Assembly: GCA_966248875.1 (NCBI GenBank)
Contig: CBINBI010000081.1
Coordinates: 1-14,656, forward strand
Source: Dokdonella_A sp966248875
GTDB lineage: Bacteria > Pseudomonadota > Gammaproteobacteria > Xanthomonadales > Rhodanobacteraceae
Reading direction: 5' to 3'
DNA length: 14,656 nt
Below the pieces are notes generated by a model. It saw only the letters and a list, made by a program, of their open reading frames with translations. It was not told where the DNA came from and ran no database searches. The position numbers and the translations under genes were made by a program. Position 1 is the stretch's first letter. The number at the start of each line of letters is the position of its first letter. Below are positions 6,976 through 14,614 of the stretch, piece by piece.

Positions 6976-7890
6976 ATGATCATCACCGACGCCGCCCGAT
7001 TCCTTGCCGAGTATTCGCCCGAGCGCTATCCGGTGCGCGCCGCACCGACCGCGCGCGCGGCGTTCCTGGTGACGCCGGCCGCCACGACGCTGGCCGAGGA
7101 ATCCGCGCGCGACAACCGTTACATGGATCTCGCGCAGGCGATCGACCCCGCCCGCGCGCTCGCGCAACACGCGGAGCTTGCGCGCCGGCTGGGCGAGGAC
7201 GTGCCCGTCGTGACGTTTCCGGGCCGCGCGGACTGCCCGGACGGCATGTTCCCGAACAACGTCTTCGCGACGGCGCCGGGCCGGCTCATCGTCGGGCGCA
7301 TGCGCCACGCGGTGCGTCGCCGCGAAGCCGAGCGCGACGACGTGCGCACGTTCTTCCGCGACGTGCTGGGCTACCGCATCGTCGATTTGTCGCGCGAGAC
7401 GTTCGTCGCCGAGCTCACCGGCGCGCTGGTCATCGATCGCGCGCGCGGCATCGGCTATTGCGGCCTCTCCGAACGTTGCGACCTCGCCGGCGCGCAGGCG
7501 ATGCACGAGGCCTTCGGCCTGCGCCTCACGTTCTGCTTCGAGCTGGCCGAAGGCGAATATCACACGAACGTGGTGCTGGCGCTGCTCGCGGGACGCATGG
7601 CGCTGATCGCGCCGGACGGATTCCGCGACTCCGCGGTGCCGGAGGCGATCGCGCGGGTATTCGAAGATCGCGTCGTATGGCTCGATCGCGAGCAGAAAAA
7701 CGCCTTCTCGGGCAATGCCATCACGCTCGCTTCGAATCGCGTCTGGATGAGCGCACGCGGCGCTGCGGCACTGGACGGCTCGCAGCGAAACCTGATCGAA
7801 CGCAACGGATTCGCGCTCGCTGGTGTCGCGCTCGACGAGATCGAGAAAGCCGGCGGCAGCCTGCGATGTTGCGTTGCGGAAATATTCTGA
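6976..7890 (+). CDS. Arginine-deiminase-related guanidino/amidino hydrolase (CtlX/DDAH-like)
   Basis: This 304-residue protein belongs to the guanidino-group-modifying (pentein) superfamily. The landmarks are an acidic motif CPDGMFPNNVFAT (D89), AELTGALVID (E146), the catalytic-histidine motif EGEYHTNVV (H196), and the C-terminal nucleophile in GGSLRCCVAEIF. C298 is probably the nucleophile by comparison with RCM in relatives, and a second Cys (C299) follows it. Relatives hydrolyse arginine, methylated arginines, citrulline or agmatine, releasing ammonia, ureido products or related amines; which one applies here is not visible. From memory, closely similar proteins of this length are annotated in Xanthomonadaceae as arginine deiminase-related. 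The ribosome site is weak (GCGGAAA before the ATG at 6976), which fits partial coupling to tag 57 nt upstream. It could alternatively be called citrulline utilisation hydrolase CtlX. Confidence 0.85.
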   Translation: MIITDAARFLAEYSPERYPVRAAPTARAAFLVTPAATTLAEESARDNRYMDLAQAIDPARALAQHAELARRLGEDVPVVTFPGRADCPDGMFPNNVFATAPGRLIVGRMRHAVRRREAERDDVRTFFRDVLGYRIVDLSRETFVAELTGALVIDRARGIGYCGLSERCDLAGAQAMHEAFGLRLTFCFELAEGEYHTNVVLALLAGRMALIAPDGFRDSAVPEAIARVFEDRVVWLDREQKNAFSGNAITLASNRVWMSARGAAALDGSQRNLIERNGFALAGVALDEIEKAGGSLRCCVAEIF

Positions 7891-8118
7891 AAAGCCCATC
7901 CGTTGCGACACTCCACCCGGGGATGGATACGCGATCGCCCTCCGACGCGTTAAATTCCACGATTCGGCCGGCCGTTCCTGAGATCATGACCCCGGCTGAT
8001 TGCCGGCGTGCCACGGGCGCGCCGGGTTCCGGTGCGGCTCTCGGTGTGCATCGGGCAAAGGACTGCCGGTGCGCCGCCGCGTGTCGCGATTTTTTCGTTG
8101 CTCACGTGGTGGGGAATC
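7891..8118 (+). promoter_or_regulatory. Leader region of the protease gene (228 nt)
   Basis: I find no convincing gene here. A TTGCGA-17-GATACG pair near 7903-7931 is a weak sigma70-like candidate promoter. Two short GC hairpins follow (7992-8006 and 8019-8035, the second with one G-U pair). A small CGCG-TGT-CGCG hairpin at 8078-8088 is followed by A and six T (8090-8095), which resembles a weak attenuator just before the protease ribosome site (GGTGGGGA, 8108-8115). The hairpins are seen; their roles are guesses. Confidence 0.3.
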
Positions 8119-11100
8119 ATGCGTAAACCGATTACGACAGCCGTGCTGGCTGCCCTCGTCGGCGCCGGCGGCGTGCTGGCGCCTTCCTACGATCTGCTGG
8201 CCGGCGCCTCGTCGCCCGGCGGCGTCACGAAAGCGCTGGTGCCCAAGGGCGTGCTCGCGCGGAATCAGGCAGGCGCCCAGCTGCTCGAGGATTACGGCAG
8301 CTTCGGGCTGTACCGGCTCGATGACGCCGCGCTGCGCCTCGCGCGCAATGCCTCGTCGCGGACGCTGGCGGACAGCGGCGTCGACACGCTCGAATTCACC
8401 GCCCATCCCTTCGATACGCAGCGCGACACGCTGAGGGCGCCGGCGCCGTTTTCGCTCGCGGCGGCGGGCCCGGGGCTCCAGCTCGTGCAGTTCGTCGGAC
8501 CGATCAAGCAGGAATGGCTCGACGCGCTCGTCGCGCGCGGCATCCAGCCGGTGCACTACGTCGCCAGCAACGGCTACATCGTCTGGGCCGACGGCGCCGC
8601 GCTGACCGCGCTATCGGATCTGCGCGCCACGGCGCCGTGGATGCAGTACGCGGCGCCGTTCCACGGTTTTCTCAAGGTCGACCCGCGGCTTGGCGATCGC
8701 CTGCGCGCCAACCCGATGGCGGACGACGAGGTCGACGTCGTCGTGCAGGTCTATTCGCACGACGGTGTCGGCGCGACCAAGCAATTCGTCGAGAATCTCG
8801 GCCTGGTGCCGACGCAGCAGCAGGGCCCGGTAGGCCCCGGCGTCGTCAACTACCGGTGGGGACCGGTGCTGAAATTCGAGAATCTCACGCTGCGCGTCCG
8901 CCTTGCCGACGTCGTTGCGATCGCCGAGCGCCCGGACGTCACCTTCGTCGGAGAAAAGATCCCGCGCAAACTCATGGACGAGAAGCAGGATCTCATCTAC
9001 ATCGGCGACCTCGCGCCCGGCATCGCCTCGCCGAGCTACCTGCAGTGGCTCATCGATCGCGGCTTCAGCCGGAACCCGGACGACTATCCCATCGTCGACC
9101 TGACCGACTCCACCATCGACGAAGGCGGCACCGGCGTGACCGTGCTGAACACCGCCGACGAAATGCTGCACGTCGAAGGCGACATCGGCCAGCCCGCCCG
9201 CGTCGTGTATTTCAACAACTGCTCGACGCTGCCCGACACGTCGGTCGGCGCGATCGACGGCCACGGCTCGCTCAACGCCGGCATCATCGTCGGCTACGAC
9301 CAGCGTTCGGGCTATCCGTACACCGACGAAGAAGGCCAGCACCTCGGCCTCGGCATCAATCCGTTCGGGCGCGTCGGCTCGACCGCGATCTTCGTGCCGG
9401 GCTACGACGTCGGCGGCTGCGGCGGCAACGACCAGGGCGTGATCCGCTCGAACTGGCAGCACGGCGCACGCATCTCCAGCAACTCGTGGGGCCTCGTGTT
9501 CCCGCCATCGACGTACGACGAGGGCGACCAGAACTACGACGTCGGCGTGCGTGACGCGGACCTCACGTCGCCGGACAATCAGGAAATGATCTACGTGTTC
9601 GCGGCCGCGAACGCGGGCCCGGGTGCCGCAACGGTGTCCTCGCCCGGCGCCGCGAAGAACGTGATCACGGTGGGCGCCTCGGAGAACCTGCGCCCGTTCA
9701 ATGCCAGCGGCGACAACTGCAGCAGCGACGGTGCGACCGCTGCCGACGATCCGATGTCGGTGATCTTCTTCTCGGGACGCGGCCCCGCTCCGGGCCAGCG
9801 CGCCAAGCCGGAAGTCATCGGCCCGGGCACGCACATCCTGTCCGGAGCGAGCATCTACACCGGCTACAACGGCAGCGGCGTCTGCATCAAGTACTACCCG
9901 CAGAACCCGGCGCAGACCGAGTTCGCGTCCTCGTCCGGCACCAGCCATTCGACGCCGGCGACGTCCGGCATCGCCTCGCTTGCCTACTGGTGGATCGAGC
10001 ACGGCGGCGCGGGCAGCGCGGCTGGCACGGTCGACGAGATCGGCGGCAACCGCGCGCCGAGCCCCGCCTTGATGAAGGCCTGGCTGATGGCTCACCCGAC
10101 GTACCTCACGGGCGCGAGCGCGAACGACAACCTGCCCAGCAACAACCAAGGCTACGGCATGCCGAACATGAGCCTCATGTTCGACGAGACGCCGAAGGTG
10201 CTGCTGGATCAGAGCGAAACGTTCGACAACAGCGGCGAGACGCGCACGTACACATGGGGTGTCGTCGATCCCTCGAAGCCGGTGCGCATCGCGCTCGCCT
10301 GGACGGATGCGCCAGGCCAGCTCGGCACCAGTCCGCAGGTCAACAACCTCGACCTCACTGTGGAAGCCGGCGGGCAGACGTATCTCGGCAACCGCTTCGA
10401 CCACAATTTCAGCGTCACCGGCGGCAGCCCGGACACGAAGAACAACTACGAGGCCGTGTTCCTGCCGGCGGGCACGACCGGCGATCTCGTGATCACCATC
10501 ACCGCGACCAACATCGCGGGCGACGGCGTGCCGAACTCCGGCGACGCCACGGACCAGGACTTCGGCCTGGTCTGCAGCAACTGCTCGCAGGCGCCCTCGT
10601 TCACGCTGTCGTCGAACTCGACGGGTGCGGAAATCTGCGCGGGCACGCCTTTCGACGCGCCGCTGACGATCGGCCAGATCCAGGGTTACGACACCGACGT
10701 CAATCTCGTCGCGAGCGGCAATCCGTCCGGCACAACCGCCACCGTCACGCCGCCGATCGTGACGCCGCCCGGCACGGCCGATCTCAGCGTCACCAGCGAT
10801 GCGTCCGTGGCACCCGGCGACTACACCGTCACCGTCACCGGCACTTCGGGCTCGATCACGAAGGCGATCGACTTCGGGCTCACGTACTTCACCGAGCCCG
10901 CGGCGACACCGGTGCTCGACTCGCCGATCGACGGCGCCAACAGCGTGCCGCTGCAGCCCGTGTTCACGTGGGAACCGTCGGAGCAGGCCTCGTCGTATCT
11001 GTTCGAGCTGGCGACCGACGCCGGCTTCTCGAACATCGTGATCTCCCAGACCGTCGACGGCACGAGCTTCCAGCCGAGCAGCGAGCTCGGACTCGACACC

Positions 11101-11802
11101 GAGTACTGGTGGCGCGTGACCGCGAACAACAGCTGCGGCGCGAACACGAGCGCGATCTATTCGTTCCGCACCGCACCAGCGCTCGGCGAGTGCAGCACCG
11201 GCACGACGACGCAGGTGCTGTTCGAGGATGACGTGCCCTCGGGCGACGACCTGTGGACGCACGACGCCGCGGCCGGTTCCGATACCTGGTCGATCTCGGG
11301 CAGCCGGCCCAGCTCGCCGCCGTTCTCGTGGAAGGCGAGCGATTCCTCGTCGATCAGCGATCAGCGCCTCACCTCGCCGGTGATCGCGCTGCCACCCGCG
11401 CTGGGAGGCCTCAACTTCCAGTTCCAGCACTGGGTCCTGATCGAGGGCTCGGGCAGCACCTGCGCCGACGGCGGCGTGCTCGAAGTCGCGGTGGACGGCG
11501 GCGAGTTCACGCAGATCCCGTCGGGCCAGTTCCTGCAGGGCGGCTACAACGGCACGATCTCCGGCGGCAGCGGCAATCCGCTCGCCGGCCACGAAGCGTG
11601 GTGCGGGCTCGCGACCGGGCACGATCACGTGATCGTCGACGTTTCGCCCTACGCCGGCCACGACGCGCAGTTCCGCTTCCGCATCGGCACCAACAATGCG
11701 AGCCCGCGCGAAGGCTGGTACATCGACGACATCAAGCTGCAGGGCTGCGGCGACGATGCCGGCGACGACACGATCTTCGCAGACGGATTCGAAGCTCCGT
11801 AA
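8119..11802 (+). CDS. Secreted multidomain subtilisin-family (S8) serine peptidase with IFADGFE C-terminal tail
   Basis: This 1227-residue protein starts with a signal peptide (MRKPITTAVLAALVGAGG); the frame opens 37 codons earlier, but the ATG at 8119 has GGTGGGGA just upstream and places the signal at the N-terminus. A long propeptide region (about 40-300) includes two parts, one near 123 (LVQFVGPIKQEWLDAL) and one near 207 (VVVQVYSHDGVG). The catalytic domain follows: D330 in VDLTDSTID, H382 in DGHGSLNAG, NSWG, the oxyanion Asn in FAAANAGPG, and S609 in SGTSHSTP. Next come a P-type or beta-sandwich domain (about 700-822), an Ig-like domain (about 830-920), a fibronectin-III-like domain (about 926-1019), a jelly-roll or MAM-like module (about 1034-1205, GWYIDDIKLQGC) and the tail DTIFADGFEAP. 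It is probably an extracellular nutrient-scavenging or defensive protease. A strong terminator follows, so it is monocistronic. Confidence 0.93.
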   Translation: MRKPITTAVLAALVGAGGVLAPSYDLLAGASSPGGVTKALVPKGVLARNQAGAQLLEDYGSFGLYRLDDAALRLARNASSRTLADSGVDTLEFTAHPFDTQRDTLRAPAPFSLAAAGPGLQLVQFVGPIKQEWLDALVARGIQPVHYVASNGYIVWADGAALTALSDLRATAPWMQYAAPFHGFLKVDPRLGDRLRANPMADDEVDVVVQVYSHDGVGATKQFVENLGLVPTQQQGPVGPGVVNYRWGPVLKFENLTLRVRLADVVAIAERPDVTFVGEKIPRKLMDEKQDLIYIGDLAPGIASPSYLQWLIDRGFSRNPDDYPIVDLTDSTIDEGGTGVTVLNTADEMLHVEGDIGQPARVVYFNNCSTLPDTSVGAIDGHGSLNAGIIVGYDQRSGYPYTDEEGQHLGLGINPFGRVGSTAIFVPGYDVGGCGGNDQGVIRSNWQHGARISSNSWGLVFPPSTYDEGDQNYDVGVRDADLTSPDNQEMIYVFAAANAGPGAATVSSPGAAKNVITVGASENLRPFNASGDNCSSDGATAADDPMSVIFFSGRGPAPGQRAKPEVIGPGTHILSGASIYTGYNGSGVCIKYYPQNPAQTEFASSSGTSHSTPATSGIASLAYWWIEHGGAGSAAGTVDEIGGNRAPSPALMKAWLMAHPTYLTGASANDNLPSNNQGYGMPNMSLMFDETPKVLLDQSETFDNSGETRTYTWGVVDPSKPVRIALAWTDAPGQLGTSPQVNNLDLTVEAGGQTYLGNRFDHNFSVTGGSPDTKNNYEAVFLPAGTTGDLVITITATNIAGDGVPNSGDATDQDFGLVCSNCSQAPSFTLSSNSTGAEICAGTPFDAPLTIGQIQGYDTDVNLVASGNPSGTTATVTPPIVTPPGTADLSVTSDASVAPGDYTVTVTGTSGSITKAIDFGLTYFTEPAATPVLDSPIDGANSVPLQPVFTWEPSEQASSYLFELATDAGFSNIVISQTVDGTSFQPSSELGLDTEYWWRVTANNSCGANTSAIYSFRTAPALGECSTGTTTQVLFEDDVPSGDDLWTHDAAAGSDTWSISGSRPSSPPFSWKASDSSSISDQRLTSPVIALPPALGGLNFQFQHWVLIEGSGSTCADGGVLEVAVDGGEFTQIPSGQFLQGGYNGTISGGSGNPLAGHEAWCGLATGHDHVIVDVSPYAGHDAQFRFRIGTNNASPREGWYIDDIKLQGCGDDAGDDTIFADGFEAP

Positions 11803-11828
11803 ACTGAGCGCAAGCTCGGTCGCCTCGA

Positions 11829-11863
11829 AGGCCGCGCACCGCAAGGGCGCGGCCTCTTTTTTT
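11829..11863 (+). terminator. Rho-independent terminator of the protease gene
   Basis: AGGCCGCGC (11829-11837) pairs perfectly with GCGCGGCCT (11847-11855) across a 9-nt loop. C and seven T follow (11857-11863). It lies 27 nt after the protease stop codon. Stem, loop and T-run all fit an intrinsic terminator. Confidence 0.93.
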
Positions 11864-11913
11864 GCGCAGGCACGGCGTCCTTGCGCCAGCGCTTCGGCGG
11901 CAGGGCGGCCAAG

Positions 11914-11930
11914 TTCAGCCGAAATTCAAA
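11914..11930 (+). promoter_or_regulatory. Hexamer-N5-hexamer direct repeat, candidate PhoP/OmpR-family box
   Basis: TTCAGC (11914-11919), five nt, then TTCAAA (11925-11930) form a direct repeat with 11-bp spacing. OmpR/PhoB-family regulators such as PhoP bind head-to-tail hexamers spaced about one helical turn. The repeat lies 75-91 nt before the pepSY start, after the protease terminator and within the only promoter-sized region of the pepSY-phoP-phoQ operon. Autoregulation is inferred; the hexamers are not the enterobacterial PhoP consensus. Confidence 0.4.
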
Positions 11931-12004
11931 ACCCGCTGACGAGACTGCAAACGGTTTCCGGCGCCTCTGAAAGGAGCCGGGTTCCTGAGCCTGACGGGCC
12001 GAGC

Positions 12005-12253
12005 ATGCCAGCACCACGACTTCTTCACCCGCTGCGGGTTTCACTCTTCGTGCTCGCCGCGGCCTTCGCCGCGCCGGACGCGCAGTCGCGTGAGCTGAGC
12101 GCGCAGGAAGCGGTCGCGAAAGTGCAGCAGGAAACCAGCGGCAAGGTGCTGTCCGTGCAGACGCTGACGATCGGCAAGCGCAAGGTGTATCGGATCAAGG
12201 TGCTCACACCCGACGGGCAGGTGCGCGTGGTCCAGGTGCAGGCCGACCAGTAG
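12005..12253 (+). CDS. Small exported PepSY-domain protein
   Basis: This 82-residue protein has an N-terminal signal peptide (hydrophobic LRVSLFVLAAAFAAP, likely cleavage near DAQS) and a single PepSY domain (ELSAQEAVAKVQQETSGKVL... to RVVQVQAD). PepSY domains are short periplasmic or extracellular modules linked to peptidase inhibition and to sensing or modulating partner proteins. The mature part would be only about 52 residues. The ATG at 12005 is the first that puts the signal peptide at the N-terminus; an AAAGGAG lies too far upstream (about 30 nt) to serve it well, so the ribosome site is weak. phoP follows 98 nt downstream with no terminator, which suggests one operon. A role as a periplasmic modulator of the PhoQ-type kinase is plausible but not shown. 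Confidence 0.88.
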   Translation: MPAPRLLHPLRVSLFVLAAAFAAPDAQSRELSAQEAVAKVQQETSGKVLSVQTLTIGKRKVYRIKVLTPDGQVRVVQVQADQ

Positions 12254-12351
12254 CGCGCCGGCGCCGGCAGCGAAGGCGAACACGTTCGTGTCGGGCCGAG
12301 CCAGGCCGCATCCGGCCCGGAACAGAGGTTGACGATTTCAAGGAGACGACG
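12254..12351 (+). other. Intercistronic spacer with two GC-rich inverted repeats
   Basis: Just after the pepSY stop, GCCGGCGCCGGC (12257-12268) is a perfect 12-bp palindrome. A second hairpin pairs CGGGCCG (12292-12298) with CGGCCCG (12313-12319) across a 14-nt loop. Neither is followed by a T-run, so they are not intrinsic terminators. They could stabilise or separate the pepSY and phoP portions of the transcript, but this is inference. AGGAGA at 12341-12346 is the phoP ribosome site. Confidence 0.5.
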
Positions 12352-13098
12352 ATGCGCGTACTGCTGGTGGAAGACGAAGCGCCGCTGCGCGAAACACTCG
12401 CGGCTCGCCTCAAGCGCGACGGCTTTGCGGTCGATGCGGCAGGCGACGGTGAGGAAGGGCTTTATCTCGGCCGGGAAGTCCCGTTCGACGTAGCCATCAT
12501 CGATCTCGGCCTGCCCAAGCTCTCGGGAATGGATCTCGTCAAGCAGCTGCGCGAGGCCGGCCAGCGCTGCCCGATCCTGATCCTGACGGCGCGCTCGAGC
12601 TGGCAGGACAAGGTGCTCGGCCTCAAGAACGGCGCCGACGATTATCTGGTGAAGCCGTTCCACGTCGAAGAGCTGCTGGCGCGCCTCAATGCGCTGGTGC
12701 GCCGCGCGAGCGGGTGGTCGCGGCCGCTGCTCGAATGCGGACCGATCACGCTCGACACGACGGCGCAGACCGTCAGCGTCAACGGCCAGCCGGTCGATCT
12801 CACGAGCTACGAATACAAGGTGCTCGAATACCTCATGCTGCACGCCGGCGAGCTGGTTTCCAAGGCCGATCTCACCGAGCATATCTACCAGCAGGATTTC
12901 GACCGCGACTCGAACGTGCTCGAAGTCTTCATCGGCCGTCTGCGCAGGAAGCTCGACCCGGAAAACACGATCAAGCCGATCGAAACCGTGCGCGGCCGCG
13001 GCTATCGCTTCGCGCTCGAGCGCACCGACACGTCGGCCGCGGAGGAATCATCGGGACAGCAGCCCCCGACGAACAACGGCGAATCCGGCGGCAGCTGA
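12352..13098 (+). CDS. phoP: PhoP-type response regulator (OmpR/PhoB family)
   Basis: This 248-residue protein has a receiver domain (1-115) and a winged-helix DNA-binding domain (about 127-227). The receiver has the acidic pair E7-D8, phospho-acceptor D51 (IIDLGLP), T79 and K101. The segment ILTARSSWQDKV followed by GADDYLVKPFH is a hallmark of PhoP. The wing motif VRGRGYRF ends the DNA-binding domain. It probably takes phosphate from the kinase encoded next and binds hexamer direct repeats at promoters, controlling envelope functions, as PhoP does in other gammaproteobacteria. A polar tail of about 22 residues, rich in S, E, Q, N and G, extends past the domain end and is longer than in E. 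coli PhoP (223 aa). The ATG at 12352 has AGGAGA six nt upstream. The TGA stop is followed in the same frame by the kinase start 15 nt later. Confidence 0.9.
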   Translation: MRVLLVEDEAPLRETLAARLKRDGFAVDAAGDGEEGLYLGREVPFDVAIIDLGLPKLSGMDLVKQLREAGQRCPILILTARSSWQDKVLGLKNGADDYLVKPFHVEELLARLNALVRRASGWSRPLLECGPITLDTTAQTVSVNGQPVDLTSYEYKVLEYLMLHAGELVSKADLTEHIYQQDFDRDSNVLEVFIGRLRRKLDPENTIKPIETVRGRGYRFALERTDTSAAEESSGQQPPTNNGESGGS

Positions 13099-13113
13099 TG
13101 GACAATAGCGAGC

Positions 13114-14502
13114 GTGGCGCGCCCGCTATCCCTCCAAGCCCGATCGCTGGCGGCCGCGAGCTGCGTGCTCGCGGCCTTTCTCGGTCTCGCGTTCTTCGCG
13201 CTTGACCGCGCCTTCTACCAGGCCGCGGAAAGCGCGCTGCGCGATCGACTGCAAGGCTACATCTACGCCTATCTCGCCGCATCCGACACCACGCGCAGCG
13301 GATCGCTGATTCCGCCTGAGGTCGGGCCCGATCCGCGCTTCGACCGGCCGACGCAGAGCGGCCTCTACGCCGGCATCGTCTGCGACAAGATTCTCAACAC
13401 CAAGGGCAACCAGTGGCGATCGCCGTCGGCGGTCGATCGCGAGCTTCCGTTCGGCGACGAGCTTCCGCGCGGCGTCGTGCGCTTCACCGGGCCGATCCAG
13501 ACGCCCGTCGGCGAGCTTTTCATGCTGGCGCAGGGCGTCGACTGGCTGATCGGCGGCAAGAACAAGCTGCACCTCACGTTCTATGTCGCCGAGGACGTCG
13601 GCGGCCTGCGCGAGCAGATCGAGGTGTATCGCCGCACCCTCGCGATCTGGCTCGGCGGCACGGGCATCGTGCTGCTGCTGCTCCTCGTCGGCGTGCTGCG
13701 CTGGAGCCTCGCGCCGCTGCGCAAGGTCGTCGCCGACCTTGCGCGCGTCGAGCGCGGCAGCCAGGACCACCTCGGCAGCGCGTACCCGGTCGAGCTCGCG
13801 GGCCTCACGACCAGCCTCAACAGCTTCATCGACGCCGAGCGCGACCGCCTGAAGCGCTACCGCAACACGCTGTCCGACCTTGCGCACAGCCTCAAGACGC
13901 CGCTCGCCGTCATGCGCAGCCAGCTCGAATCCGGCAGCGAAGGCGAGAAGCTGCGCTGGACCGTGCTCGAGCAGGTCGGCCGCATGGACGAGATCGTCGC
14001 CTACCAGCTTTCGCGCGCGGCGACGTCGGGCCATCAGACCTTCGCGACGCCGCTGCCGATCGAGCCTTACGCCGAGGAGATCGTGCGCAGCCTGGAAAAG
14101 GTGTATGCAAACAAGGGCGTGCTCTGCGAGTTCGACATCGAGACCGCCGCGCGTTTTCACGGCGATCAGGGCGATCTGCTCGAGCTGCTCGGCAACCTGC
14201 TCGAAAACGCCTTCAAATGGGCCGCACGGCGCGTGCTGCTGAGCGCGCGCGCGGTGCCCGGCGGAACAGGCCGCCGCGCAGGACTCAACCTCGTCGTGGA
14301 AGACGACGGGCCCGGCATCCCGGACGACAATGTCGAGCACCTGCTGCAGCGCGGCGTGCGTGGCGACGAACGCGTGCAGGGCCACGGTATCGGCCTCGCG
14401 ATCGTTCAGGACATCCTGCGCGCGTACAAGGGGGAGCTCAGCGTGACACGCTCCGAAGCACTCGGCGGCGCGCGTTTCGCGGTGCACTTCGATCCGCGTT
14501 GA
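13114..14502 (+). CDS. phoQ: PhoQ-type sensor histidine kinase
   Basis: This 462-residue inner-membrane kinase begins with GTG at 13114. Membrane helix 1 spans about 11-31, a periplasmic sensor about 32-174, helix 2 about 175-194 and a HAMP-like linker about 195-247. The phospho-acceptor is H258 in DLAHSLKTPLAV, almost identical to the PhoQ H-box. ATP-binding boxes follow: N365 (LLENAFKW), DDGPGIP (397-403) and GHGIGLAIV (423-431). E. coli PhoQ senses low Mg2+, acid and cationic peptides through an acidic patch near the membrane; no comparable run of Asp/Glu is visible in this sensor, so the ligand may differ. There is no strong Shine-Dalgarno (GATGGA, distant), which suggests coupling to phoP, whose stop lies 15 nt upstream in frame. 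Name confidence rests on the H-box and the phoP neighbour. Confidence 0.87.
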   Translation: MARPLSLQARSLAAASCVLAAFLGLAFFALDRAFYQAAESALRDRLQGYIYAYLAASDTTRSGSLIPPEVGPDPRFDRPTQSGLYAGIVCDKILNTKGNQWRSPSAVDRELPFGDELPRGVVRFTGPIQTPVGELFMLAQGVDWLIGGKNKLHLTFYVAEDVGGLREQIEVYRRTLAIWLGGTGIVLLLLLVGVLRWSLAPLRKVVADLARVERGSQDHLGSAYPVELAGLTTSLNSFIDAERDRLKRYRNTLSDLAHSLKTPLAVMRSQLESGSEGEKLRWTVLEQVGRMDEIVAYQLSRAATSGHQTFATPLPIEPYAEEIVRSLEKVYANKGVLCEFDIETAARFHGDQGDLLELLGNLLENAFKWAARRVLLSARAVPGGTGRRAGLNLVVEDDGPGIPDDNVEHLLQRGVRGDERVQGHGIGLAIVQDILRAYKGELSVTRSEALGGARFAVHFDPR

Positions 14503-14520
14503 GGGCGGCGAGGCGGAACC

Positions 14521-14547
14521 GAGGGCAACGGCGCATCGCCGTTCCTC
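14521..14547 (+). terminator. Hairpin downstream of phoQ (weak terminator or processing stem)
   Basis: AACGGCG (14527-14533) and CGCCGTT (14537-14543) pair across a 3-nt loop, and GAGG/CCTC extend the stem past a 2-nt bulge. It starts 18 nt after the phoQ stop. No T-run follows, so it is at best a weak intrinsic terminator. Confidence 0.4.
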
Positions 14548-14614
14548 GCGCGCATGCGACGCGCAGGGGCATGCTCACATTCCCGCTGTCTACCGCTACT
14601 CCGATACAACATAA

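Noticed and set aside
7923..8126. Short plus-strand frame (MDTRSPSDALNSTIRP...) overlapping the protease start
   Set aside because: It has no good ribosome site, no recognisable composition or domain, and runs into the protease signal-peptide codons in another frame.
8611..11844. Minus-strand 1077-codon frame opposite the protease
   Set aside because: It is a shadow frame of Arg/Val/Ala-rich sequence without domains. It would also have to begin beyond the protease stop, close to the terminator.
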